Source: Microbulbifer variabilis ATCC 700307 (GTDB lineage: Bacteria; Pseudomonadota; Gammaproteobacteria; Pseudomonadales; Cellvibrionaceae). From it: a stretch of 64,000 nt of DNA. A program made the translations under genes and the position numbers. The notes under the pieces are model-generated. The model searched no databases. It was not told the origin of the DNA and saw only the letters and a list, made by a program, of their open reading frames with translations. The stretch is from positions 1-64,000 of the forward strand of contig NZ_AQYJ01000022.1 in NCBI RefSeq assembly GCF_000380565.1, given 5' to 3'. Positions 18,553 through 26,809 of the stretch are shown here, piece after piece (position 1 is the first letter of the stretch; each line of letters begins with the position of its first letter).

Positions 18553-20088
18553 TTACACGCCCTGTTTTTTACTCTCACTACTGGCGAGCAAGTTTAACGC
18601 ATCCATATAGGCTTGTGCGGAGGCAATTAGAATATCGGTATCTGCCCCTACCCCGTTAACCAAACGGCCATCTTTTTCCAGGCGTACAGTCACTGATCCC
18701 TGGGAATCGGTTCCCTGGGTAACAGCATTCACGGAATAGAGTTTCAGGTCTGCACCGCTATCGACGATATACTCAATGGCTTTAAACGTGGCATCTACGG
18801 GGCCGTCACCCTTAGCTTCTGTCTCGTGAGCTTTGCCATCAATTGACAGGCTGATAAAAGCCTGGGGGGCGCTGCCAATTTTGCTGCGTACATCCAGGTC
18901 GTTGAGCTGAAAGCGCTCCACAGGAGCTTCACTTTCAGCAACCAGGGAGTGTAAGTCTTCGTCGAAAATTTCGTGTTTCTTGTCAGCCAGTTCTTTAAAG
19001 CGCAGGAATACCTGATGGAATTCTTCGCTGTCTGAGAAATTGATGCCCAGTTCTTCGTAGCGGGCGCGCACGGCAGCACGACCGGAGTGTTTGCCTAAAA
19101 CTAGGCGGTTCTGGCCCCAGCCCACATCCTCAGCACGCATGATTTCATAGGTTTCACGATGCTTGAGTACACCGTCCTGGTGAATGCCGGATTCGTGCGC
19201 GAAGGCATTGGCGCCGACGATAGCTTTGTTTGGCTGCACCGGGAAGCCGGTTACTGAGGAAACCATGCGTGAAGTGGGTACAATATGGCTGGTATCGATA
19301 CCGGTTTCTACTGGGTAGAGATCCTGGCGGGTCTGCACAGCCATAACAATTTCTTCCAGGGAAGCATTGCCTGCGCGCTCTCCCAGACCGTTGATAGTGC
19401 ACTCTACTTGACGTACCCCATTCATCACGGCGGATAGGGAGTTGGCTACTGCCAGGCCCAAGTCGTTGTGGCAATGGGTGGAGAAGATGGCTTTATCGGA
19501 ATTGGGGACACTCTCGATAACCCGGCGGAACATGGCACCGTATTCTTCTGGTTCGCCGTAGCCGACAGTATCGGGAATATTGATGGTGCCAGCCCCGGCA
19601 GTGATTACCGCTTCAATAATGCGGTACATAAAATCGGGCTCGGAACGGCTACCGTCCTCCAGGGAGAATTCCACATCATCGGTAAACTGGCGTGCGGTTT
19701 TAACTGCGTTTACCGCTTGCTGCAACACGTCTTCCGGATCCATCTGTAGCTTGTACTTCATATGGATCGGAGAGGTGGCGATAAATGTGTGGATGCGGGA
19801 GGCGTTGGCTTTCTTTAAGGCTTCACCGGCACGCAGAATATCGGCGTTAACCGCGCGGGCCAAGCTACAAATCCGGGATTCGGTCACTGCTTCAGCGACT
19901 GCCTGCACGGCTTCGAAGTCCCCGGGGCTAGCGATTGCAAAACCGGCTTCTATAACGTCCACCCGCATGCGCTCCAGCATACGGGCAATACGTACCTTTT
20001 CCTCTTTGGTCATAGAGGCGCCGGGGCTCTGCTCACCATCGCGCAGAGTCGTATCAAAAATGACTAACTTATCTTTCTTTGTGCTCAT
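18553..20088 (-). CDS. leuA: 2-isopropylmalate synthase
   Basis: 511 aa, first committed enzyme of leucine synthesis (acetyl-CoA + 2-ketoisovalerate). The TIM-barrel start [18 protein letters not shown] carries the catalytic Arg and metal-binding Asp; the metal-binding HxH is in [11 protein letters not shown] near 203, and [13 protein letters not shown] follows. The C-terminal third is the leucine-binding regulatory domain. Length matches the bacterial LeuA type 1 family (about 515 aa). AAGGAG is 10 nt before the ATG. The upstream region has a TATAAT at 20197-20202 (minus strand) beside a small GCCGC-GCGGC hairpin, but I see no Leu-rich leader peptide, so attenuation is not supported. Confidence 0.97.
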   Translation of the reverse strand: MSTKKDKLVIFDTTLRDGEQSPGASMTKEEKVRIARMLERMRVDVIEAGFAIASPGDFEAVQAVAEAVTESRICSLARAVNADILRAGEALKKANASRIHTFIATSPIHMKYKLQMDPEDVLQQAVNAVKTARQFTDDVEFSLEDGSRSEPDFMYRIIEAVITAGAGTINIPDTVGYGEPEEYGAMFRRVIESVPNSDKAIFSTHCHNDLGLAVANSLSAVMNGVRQVECTINGLGERAGNASLEEIVMAVQTRQDLYPVETGIDTSHIVPTSRMVSSVTGFPVQPNKAIVGANAFAHESGIHQDGVLKHRETYEIMRAEDVGWGQNRLVLGKHSGRAAVRARYEELGINFSDSEEFHQVFLRFKELADKKHEIFDEDLHSLVAESEAPVERFQLNDLDVRSKIGSAPQAFISLSIDGKAHETEAKGDGPVDATFKAIEYIVDSGADLKLYSVNAVTQGTDSQGSVTVRLEKDGRLVNGVGADTDILIASAQAYMDALNLLASSESKKQGV

Positions 20089-20434
20089 TTTCGCTTGTTC
20101 TCCTTATTTGTTCCGAGGCTAAACAAGCGGCTCTGCTGCTGTCTATGCGCCGTCCAAATAAAGTTGGGAATTCTGTTGGGGGTGGGGGAGAGAAAAATTA
20201 TATGCCGCGTAGCGGCACTCGTAGCGAGGAAGCTAGGGCGAGATGATGCTGGCTAAATGTACAGATGTCAGTCTTCATGTCTGGCGATATCCGCGTCGGA
20301 CTGGATTTCACACATTATGTATATTTTTCAACCTTGCAGTCAATGGTTATCCTAAATTTGCACTTTATTCTTTTTTTTGTAGTTTTTTCATCCTATTTTA
20401 TATCGGTTTTCAATGAATTTTATTTAATAAATGC
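20089..20434. other. Promoter region of leuA, otherwise gene-free
   Basis: About 345 bp. A TATAAT on the minus strand at 20197-20202 is the best -10 candidate for leuA; a matching -35 is poor. The left part near 20340-20430 is very AT-rich and receives the end of the ohrR transcript. Confidence 0.45.
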
Positions 20435-20470
20435 ATGTCCCCTCAAACTGTGAGGCCAATGAGGGGGCAT
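20435..20470 (-). terminator. Terminator of the gpx-ohrR operon
   Basis: Arms ATGTCCCCTCA and TGAGGGGGCAT pair over 11 bp with one G-T. On the minus strand the stem is followed by an AT-rich tail with several T runs. It lies 18 bp past the ohrR stop. Confidence 0.65.
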
Positions 20471-20487
20471 AAATGGAGCAGTAGAGT

Positions 20488-20985
20488 CTATTTAGTAGGT
20501 GAACTGGCAGTCTCACTTCCCAGCTTATTCAGGAATTGCCAAAGGTCTCCGTGCAATTGCTCCACTTCAGACCTAGTGATTGAAGACTGGTCAATGCGTT
20601 GTTGTACCCAGGCGCGGGCCCGGGGCTTAAGATCCAGAGCTACTTCGGTAGCCGACAGTAGGGTGACACGTTCATCCCAGGAGGCGCGGTATCTTTGGAC
20701 CAGACCGCGCTGCTCCATGCGCTTTAATAGGGGGGTGAGTGTGCCCGAATCGAGCATGAGGCGCTGGCCAAGAGCTCCAAGGCTCCGATCTTTGTGGCTT
20801 TGATCCCCCTCCGCGGCCCACTCCCACAGAACCATCAATACCAGGTACTGGGGGTAGGTGATATCCAGGTCCTTCAGCATGGGCTGATATGCCCGGGTCA
20901 TAGCTCGGGAGGCGGCGTAAAGGGCAAAGCAGAGCTGGCGATTGAGAGCCAGCTCTATGGAATCATCATCACAGACCACAGTCAC
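20488..20985 (-). CDS. ohrR: OhrR-type MarR-family peroxide-sensing repressor
   Basis: 165 aa winged-helix repressor. The sensing cysteine is in NRQLCFALYAASR (Cys19), equivalent to Cys15 of Bacillus OhrR; DITYPQYLVLMVLWE and LDSGTLTPLLKRMEQRGLV are the matching dimer and DNA-reading helices. A second N-terminal Cys (Cys5) might allow disulfide formation as in two-Cys OhrR proteins, but the usual partner sits elsewhere. The GTG start overlaps the gpx stop by 4 bp (GTGA), so the two are translationally coupled. Likely binds the palindrome at 21473-21517 and represses its own operon until oxidised by organic hydroperoxide. Confidence 0.9.
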   Translation of the reverse strand: MTVVCDDDSIELALNRQLCFALYAASRAMTRAYQPMLKDLDITYPQYLVLMVLWEWAAEGDQSHKDRSLGALGQRLMLDSGTLTPLLKRMEQRGLVQRYRASWDERVTLLSATEVALDLKPRARAWVQQRIDQSSITRSEVEQLHGDLWQFLNKLGSETASSPTK

Positions 20986-21461
20986 AGCATCCGCTCAATT
21001 TCCGCCTGGAGGGATTCGGGAGTGTCCTTGGGAGCGTAGCGCTTTACCTGTTCGCCGTCCTTACTAATCAGAAACTTGGTGAAATTCCACTTGATTCCTT
21101 CGGTGCCAAGCAGCCCCGGTGCACGCTTTTTCAATTCTACAAACAGTGGATGTGCAGAGGGGCCATTTACGTCCAGCTTGGCGTAAACAGGGAAACTGAC
21201 TCCAAAATTCAGCTCACAAAACTCCTGAATCTCTTCATCACTGCCTGGTTCCTGCTTGCCGAATTGGTTGCAAGGAAAACCGAGAACAGTCAGGCCGCGA
21301 TCCTTGTACTCTTTGTAGAGGTTTTCCAGCCCACTGTACTGTTTGGTAAAGCCGCATTTACTAGCGGTATTGACTATCAGGATCACCTTGCCCTTAAAGT
21401 CTTCGAGAGTTGCAGTCTCACCAGCGGCAGTCTTGACGGGAATCGAGTAGAGGTCAGTCAT
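20982..21461 (-). CDS. Thiol-type glutathione peroxidase
   Basis: 159 aa peroxidase that reduces organic hydroperoxides, probably using thioredoxin rather than glutathione. The peroxidatic Cys is in NTASKCGFTKQY (Cys, not selenocysteine), followed by FPCNQFGKQEPG, holding the likely resolving Cys, and the WNFTKFLI motif with the active-site Trp and Asn. I start at the second ATG (21461) because AGGAG ends 6 nt before it; the ATG at 21467 touches the ribosome site directly. First gene of the gpx-ohrR operon; ohrR is normally paired with ohr, so this pairing is less common. Confidence 0.94.
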   Translation of the reverse strand: MTDLYSIPVKTAAGETATLEDFKGKVILIVNTASKCGFTKQYSGLENLYKEYKDRGLTVLGFPCNQFGKQEPGSDEEIQEFCELNFGVSFPVYAKLDVNGPSAHPLFVELKKRAPGLLGTEGIKWNFTKFLISKDGEQVKRYAPKDTPESLQAEIERML

Positions 21462-21472
21462 GATCATCTCCT

Positions 21473-21517
21473 GTAATTTATATTGTGCGCAATGTAATTG
21501 TGTGCAATATAAATTAC
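21473..21517. promoter_or_regulatory. 45-bp palindromic operator, likely OhrR site
   Basis: Perfect 13-bp outer arms GTAATTTATATTG and CAATATAAATTAC enclose an inner TGCGCAAT-GTA-ATTGTGTG that is also near-symmetrical. The centre (21495) is 34 bp upstream of the gpx start codon. TTGTGTGCAAT-type symmetry is typical of MarR/OhrR operators. Confidence 0.75.
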
Positions 21518-21561
21518 AAGCTTATCTCTGAAGCAGTTAGTGTTCATGCGGACTTTGTTGT

Positions 21562-21580
21562 GAGAATGGTTATCAATTAT
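21562..21580 (+). promoter_or_regulatory. Candidate Fur box
   Basis: GAGAATGGTTATCAATTAT matches about 14 of 19 positions of the classic Fur consensus and lies 52 bp before the FTR1 iron permease start codon, where iron repression would be expected. Confidence 0.6.
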
Positions 21581-21631
21581 ATTATGCGCCATATTCTCAA
21601 CATTGTTTGCAGCAACAGAAAAGGACTCTCC

Positions 21632-23563
21632 ATGCGCCTTTCCCAATACCTGGCCCGCCTGTTTGTGGCGTTGTTGGCGATTACGATAATCCCCACCCAG
21701 GCCCAGCAGGCAGGCCTTTCCGAGCAGCAGCTGCGCCAGCTTATGCAGATGGCGGAATATATAGGTGTGGATTACCCGGAGGCGGTGGCCGACGGTGAGA
21801 TCATTAACACGGATGAATATGCTGAGATGGAGGAGTTTGCCCAGTTGTTGATCGACCGTGGGCAACAGCTCGCGGATTCCGCAGAGGCTGTGACAATCCG
21901 CGCCGAAGCCAGGGCTTTACAGGAGGCGATTCAGCGCAAAGCAGCTATTGCCGAGGTCCAGGTGCACACGGCTAAATTGCGACAGGGATTACTGTCTATT
22001 GCGCCGGCGCTTTCTCTGCCTACCACGCTGCTCGATCTTAATGAAAGTCGTGCCCTCTATCAGGCTCAGTGTATCGCTTGCCACGGTGTGGAAGGTAAAG
22101 GGGATGGCCCTCTGGCGGCCCAGCTGGAACCTGCACCGACCGATTTCCACGAGCGCGAGCGGGCTGAGAATCGCTCGCTGCTTGGGCTCTATGATGCCAT
22201 TAGCAATGGTATCGACGGTACTGCCATGACAGCATTCAAGAACCTCAACGAACAGCAGCGCTGGTCACTGGCTTTTTTCGTGGGGAGCCTGGCTTTTACA
22301 GGAGAAAGCGCTGACGCTGCAGAACCGAAGCTGAGCTTGCAGGATCTAGTGATGTACAGCCCACAGGTACTGCGAAGCGACCGTCCGGATTTTTCCCCCC
22401 AGTCAGTAGCGGCTCTGCGTGGAAATCCCAGCGCGCTGTTTAGCACTGCAATGGAAGAGGGGGACACCCCAATTGATGTCGCGCGTGTACAGTTGCAAAA
22501 ATCCCTGCAAGCCTACCAGCAGGGCGACTTTGTCAGTGCCCGTACTCTGGCTATCAGCGCTTACCTGGATGGCTTTGAGATGGCTGAGAACTCGCTGGAT
22601 TCACTGGATGTGCATCTGCGCCAGGCCACTGAGCGTGAACTGCTGGGTTTGCGTGCACAACTGAACGCAGACAGCGACCCACAACAGGTTGAAGATCAGG
22701 TTGAGGCGATTCTGCAGCAACTGGCTCAGGCGGAAGCACTGATGGAGGATAGCAATCTGTCCGGCGCCGCCTTGTTTATTGCCAGCTTGGTAATCCTACT
22801 GCGTGAAGGGCTGGAGGCCCTGCTGGTAGTAATTGCGCTGACAACAATTCTGGTGAAGACTGGACGCCGCGATGCCCTCAAATTTGTGCACTTGGGTTGG
22901 ATTGGTGCATTTGCAGCTGGCTTTGCCACCTGGGTTGCGGCCCAAAGCGTTATCACCATCAGCGGTGCCAGCCGTGAGGTCATGGAAGGTGTCGCTGCGC
23001 TGTTGGCCGCAATGGTGCTCTTCTATGTAGGTTTCTGGATGCATAGTAAGACACAGGCGTCAGAGTGGCAGAAATATATTCAAGATAGTATCAATCGCAG
23101 CTTGAGTACTGGCGCCCTGTGGGGGATTGCCGGCCTAGCCTTCATTGCGGTTTATCGTGAAATTTTTGAAACTATTCTGTTCTATCAGTCGCTGTTGGCG
23201 CAGACTTCAGAAAGTCAGTACAACACACTCTGGGGAGGTATTGTCGCTGGTGTGGCCCTGCTCGCAGTAGTTGGCTTTGCCCTGATGCGTTACTCAGTGA
23301 GCCTGCCGATTGGCAAGTTCTTCTCTGCGACCACTTATGTACTGCTGGCCCTGTCATTCGTGCTCGCAGGAAAAGCGGTGGCGGCGCTACAGGAAGCGGC
23401 CTGGATTGCTATTTCACCCCTTCCAGTACAATTCAGTATTGACTGGTTGGGAATTTACTCCACTTGGCAGGGGCTAGGTCTGCAGGCCACTATTCTTGTG
23501 GCCGCGTTATGGCTGATGAGAAAAGGCGGTGCTACTGCTGAAGCTGCGGGCAAAGCGGCTTAG
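21632..23563 (+). CDS. Cytochrome c / FTR1-family iron permease fusion
   Basis: About 643 aa. Signal peptide at 1-25 (ending TQAQ), a helical region to about 155, a c-type cytochrome domain with heme site CIACHG near 180, a second helical segment, then a seven-helix FTR1 permease domain from about 385. The two REGLE-type iron motifs are present: LREGLEALLVV and YREIFETILFYQ. The heme domain may oxidise ferrous iron before uptake. I start at 21632 because AAAAGGA is 6 nt upstream and a signal peptide follows at once; the longer frame from 21485 begins inside the operator. Divergent from gpx-ohrR and preceded by a candidate Fur box. Confidence 0.93.
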   Translation: MRLSQYLARLFVALLAITIIPTQAQQAGLSEQQLRQLMQMAEYIGVDYPEAVADGEIINTDEYAEMEEFAQLLIDRGQQLADSAEAVTIRAEARALQEAIQRKAAIAEVQVHTAKLRQGLLSIAPALSLPTTLLDLNESRALYQAQCIACHGVEGKGDGPLAAQLEPAPTDFHERERAENRSLLGLYDAISNGIDGTAMTAFKNLNEQQRWSLAFFVGSLAFTGESADAAEPKLSLQDLVMYSPQVLRSDRPDFSPQSVAALRGNPSALFSTAMEEGDTPIDVARVQLQKSLQAYQQGDFVSARTLAISAYLDGFEMAENSLDSLDVHLRQATERELLGLRAQLNADSDPQQVEDQVEAILQQLAQAEALMEDSNLSGAALFIASLVILLREGLEALLVVIALTTILVKTGRRDALKFVHLGWIGAFAAGFATWVAAQSVITISGASREVMEGVAALLAAMVLFYVGFWMHSKTQASEWQKYIQDSINRSLSTGALWGIAGLAFIAVYREIFETILFYQSLLAQTSESQYNTLWGGIVAGVALLAVVGFALMRYSVSLPIGKFFSATTYVLLALSFVLAGKAVAALQEAAWIAISPLPVQFSIDWLGIYSTWQGLGLQATILVAALWLMRKGGATAEAAGKAA

Positions 23564-23573
23564 ATGTCAACGA

Positions 23574-23599
23574 GATACCCGTTCTTGTGGACGGGTATC
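23574..23599 (+). terminator. Hairpin after the FTR1 gene
   Basis: Perfect 9-bp stem GATACCCGT / ACGGGTATC with an 8-nt loop, 10 bp past the stop. It lacks a T-run, so it may be rho-dependent or a 3'-end stabiliser. Confidence 0.5.
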
Positions 23600-23817
23600 A
23601 CCTCCCCCTACTCCTCCTTCAAGTTTGCATTTGCTCTTGCAGAGTTTCCGCGTCAATTTTAAAAGCGGTCAAAGTCTTACCTGTCACGGCCAGAGTTCTG
23701 GGAAAGCTGGTTTTTTCTTGTCTCGGGTTGTCGGGCCAGTGAGTTTGCAATATGGCTTTTGGGGAGCTAGGGGCATTACTGGCGCCGACGAACAATTGCT
23801 CAAGTACCCCTTGGAGA

Positions 23818-25641
23818 TCATTGGTGAAAGGTTTTCGTATCTTCAGGAGTAATTGCTGCTCCAGCGGTGATATGAACTTTGGACAGAAGTTTCTGCCGCT
23901 TTTTACTCTTATTATTTCTGTGCGTATTGAGCCCCTGTAAAAAGATAGGAAAAAGGGGAGTAGTTATGCCGGACAGAACTCTGTCGATAGAGACCCGGTT
24001 ATCTTGGGTATGATCTTTATCCGTTCCAGTACTGGGGAATAAGCAAACCAGATCACCATTGCCTAGCGCATTTTGGATGTCTCCAGATACTTTCTCTTCA
24101 GCTTCGGTTATGTCATGGATGATGGGATTGGTGCCGTAATTCTTGAATATAAAGTGCAATACCGGTGCTTCATAGATAGACCTGGGCAACACAAAACGAA
24201 TAGGGCGTGAAAACGTGTCCATTAATAGTAGAGGGGCAAGTTTCCCGTCAGGAGAGCAAACCAATAGAGCCGCGCCCTTTTTGGGTATTTGATTGAGGTT
24301 TCCGTGTGTTGTGCGGACCAAAAGGCGAGATGAAAACCAGATTATCAGGTGCACAATAAATTCGGGTAATTTGCAAAAGAGGAAGGTTATGACTGCAATA
24401 TTTAAAAGAGCGATGAGAATAAACAACTGTGGAATGGTGATTTTCAACACGTCCAAAAATACGATATTCAGCAGTGAGATAGCTACAATAAAGAAAGCGT
24501 TAAGTACGTTATTGAGAGATAAAACCTGAGCGCGAACCGTTTTTTCTGTTCGGTCCTGAATAATGGTATAGAGTGGAACGATAAAAATACCTCCAAAAAT
24601 GCCCAGTAAAGCGGTGTATATCAGGATTGCATAGGCGCCATCGCTGCGGAGGTACTCTGCTACCGATGCCCCGGATAGTGTTTCAAACTGGGCGGCACTC
24701 CAACCCAACCCAAGACCGGCCAGTGTTATACCTAACGCACCGACAGGCACGATACCGAAGGTAATTCGTCCCCTGGAGAGACTCTCACACATCAGTGAGC
24801 CTACCGCGACCCCAATAGATAAACAGCATAAGATGAGGGTGATAACAGGTTCACTGGCGCCCAGTATATTTCTAGTGAAGCTGGGAATCTGGGCCAAATA
24901 GGCTGAGCTCACCAGCCAAAACCAGGAACAGGCAATAATTGCATAAAAAACAGATGGTGTTTTTATGGTCAGCCGTAAGATGCGCCAAGCCTGTGACAGG
25001 GGGTTCCAGCCGATATGTAGCTTGGGAGCCGATGATGGTGCTGTCGGGATCCAGCGACTAGTTAAGTAGCCAAATATTGCGACGATGACCATGATCCAGC
25101 CTATATCGAATAGACCAGGCTGTCCCGGTTTGGTATAGCCAGCCAGTAGAGAGCCGGCAATGGTACCGATAAGTACCCCGGCAAAGGAGCCCATTTGTGC
25201 AAGCCCGTTACCGCCCATTAACTCCTGGCGCTGCAAGTGCTGGGGTAAAATGGCATATTGCACTGGGCTGAAGATCGCTGTGTGTGCTGCCAGCAGGAAG
25301 AGCACAAGAAAGTCCAAGGTACGGCTGTTGTAAATCAGGGCATAGGCCCCGAGTATCACAATAAAAATCTCAGCCAGCTTCAATATTCTGATGATTACGC
25401 TTTTGTCATACTTGTCGGCCAACTGCCCGGCGGTAATGGAAAATAAGAAGTAGGGCAATATATAGAAGCCGGTAGCCAGGTTGATCAGTGCGTTGGCCTG
25501 ACCTTCTGATAGGCGGAATGCCAACATTACCAGGAGCGCATTTTTGAATATATTGTCATTGAATGCCGCGGTAGTCAGCGACAGAAATAATGGCAGGAAT
25601 CGGCGTCTACATAGCAGTTTGAATTGATTGTGCTGAGCCAT
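23818..25641 (-). CDS. MFS transporter fused to a degenerate acyltransferase domain
   Basis: About 607 aa, middle-aged copy of a three-member family in tandem. The N-terminal 400 residues form a 12-helix MFS domain close to lysophospholipid transporters (LplT): FNDNIFKNALLVMLAF and ADKYDKSVIIRILK are the hallmarks. The C-terminal PlsC-like domain is recognisable (RPIRFVLPRSIYEAPVLHF) but its catalytic HX4D motif is gone (CSPDGKLAP where the intact copy has CNHVSYVDA) and FPEG is FPSTG. I infer the acyltransferase is dead while transport may persist. Start at 25641 aligns with the paralogues (MAQHNQF / MAHRTQF); an ATG at 25656 is possible. Confidence 0.9.
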   Translation of the reverse strand: MAQHNQFKLLCRRRFLPLFLSLTTAAFNDNIFKNALLVMLAFRLSEGQANALINLATGFYILPYFLFSITAGQLADKYDKSVIIRILKLAEIFIVILGAYALIYNSRTLDFLVLFLLAAHTAIFSPVQYAILPQHLQRQELMGGNGLAQMGSFAGVLIGTIAGSLLAGYTKPGQPGLFDIGWIMVIVAIFGYLTSRWIPTAPSSAPKLHIGWNPLSQAWRILRLTIKTPSVFYAIIACSWFWLVSSAYLAQIPSFTRNILGASEPVITLILCCLSIGVAVGSLMCESLSRGRITFGIVPVGALGITLAGLGLGWSAAQFETLSGASVAEYLRSDGAYAILIYTALLGIFGGIFIVPLYTIIQDRTEKTVRAQVLSLNNVLNAFFIVAISLLNIVFLDVLKITIPQLFILIALLNIAVITFLFCKLPEFIVHLIIWFSSRLLVRTTHGNLNQIPKKGAALLVCSPDGKLAPLLLMDTFSRPIRFVLPRSIYEAPVLHFIFKNYGTNPIIHDITEAEEKVSGDIQNALGNGDLVCLFPSTGTDKDHTQDNRVSIDRVLSGITTPLFPIFLQGLNTHRNNKSKKRQKLLSKVHITAGAAITPEDTKTFHQ

Positions 25642-25809
25642 TGATGCTCGCTTCATAGAATTATTAGCGCTGGATATTGCCGAGAGGCTCTAAGTATCTA
25701 GGGCATCAGTAAACGCAGCCTCGCCGCCCAATAGTGTGGAAATATCAAGATGCTAGTTATAAGAATGCTAGCAGGTTGTGGCAGTCATATTTGCCTGGCT
25801 TGTTTCAAG

Positions 25810-26612
25810 CTAGAAATACTTTTTCCATAGATAAGAAAACTGTCGCTCAATACTCGCTTTATTTACACTGGCGCCATTAATAGGCTTATCAGCGAGGAGA
25901 TAAAGCCGTCTAAATAGATGATGATGTTCATTATTGCCCTGTGTATCTTGAATTGAACCCGATTGCGTCTTTCCTGTTAAAAGTAGCGGAATGACTGGAA
26001 GTTCACTGTGCGCAAGGATTTTCCCTATCCGTCTATCCCAAGTACGTTCACCAACTTCTAGCTCAGGAAAAATACACAGTAGCTCGCCCTGACCGATGGC
26101 CCGCTCCAGTTCGGCACGAGTGGTCTTTGTGAAGTCCCCTGTGGGTAAGTCATACCAAATAGGAGAGGGGCCGCCATGTTTCAGTGTGAATCGCAGAAGT
26201 GCCGATACTTCTTGGCAGTATAAAGCGGACTTGTCGAGGCACCGTGTCATAAATAATCAGTGGAGCCAGTTAATCAAATGGGCTGCAGAATTTTACTGCC
26301 AATAAAGAGGGCGGCCGCACCCAGTAGAACTATAGGAATCTCTATCAGTTTGATGATTCGCAGCATACGGCTTTTATCTACCCTATCTGCCAATTGCCCT
26401 GCGGTAACTAAAAATAGGAAGAACGGGAGTAAGTAAAAACCGGTGGCGAAGTTGATCAGGGCATTGGCTTCTGACTTTGCCAGCTGGAATGCCAGTATGA
26501 CCAGTAGAGCATTCCGGAATAAATCATCGTTGAAAAAGGTGGTGACGAGAGATAAAAAGAGTGGCAGAAAGCGACGTTTGCCCAGCAGTTTAAATTGATT
26601 TTCTCTGGCCAT
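25810..26612 (-). pseudogene. Internally deleted remnant of an MFS-acyltransferase gene
   Basis: Two pieces of one paralogue. The 5' piece (26274-26612) encodes the first 112 residues of the MFS domain (FNDDLFRNALLVILAF, ADRVDKSRMLRIIK) and runs into a stop. The 3' piece (25810-26250) encodes the acyltransferase end in another frame, with GQGELLCIFPELEVGER where the intact copy has FPEG. The roughly 400 residues between are missing and only about 20 bp separate the pieces, so a single large deletion plus frame change explains it. Nothing functional is expected. Confidence 0.85.
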
Positions 26613-26809
26613 CGCCGCTTATTCTGGGAATAGGATTGTGCAGAGTCGTATAAATAACTGACAGCCATACTCTAGGCACATTCTGTACAATAAGTGGAGC
26701 GTCAGAGCGGAGCTAGGTGGGGAAAGGTTAGCGTTTGGGAGACTGTGGCTCAGTATCGTAACAATGAACTGGGGCTGAGCATGCAGGTCAGCCCCGGGAA
26801 TAAGGGCTT

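Noticed and set aside
20089-20260. Leucine leader peptide and attenuator before leuA
   Set aside because: No short Leu-rich ORF and only a small hairpin without a T-run at the right place.
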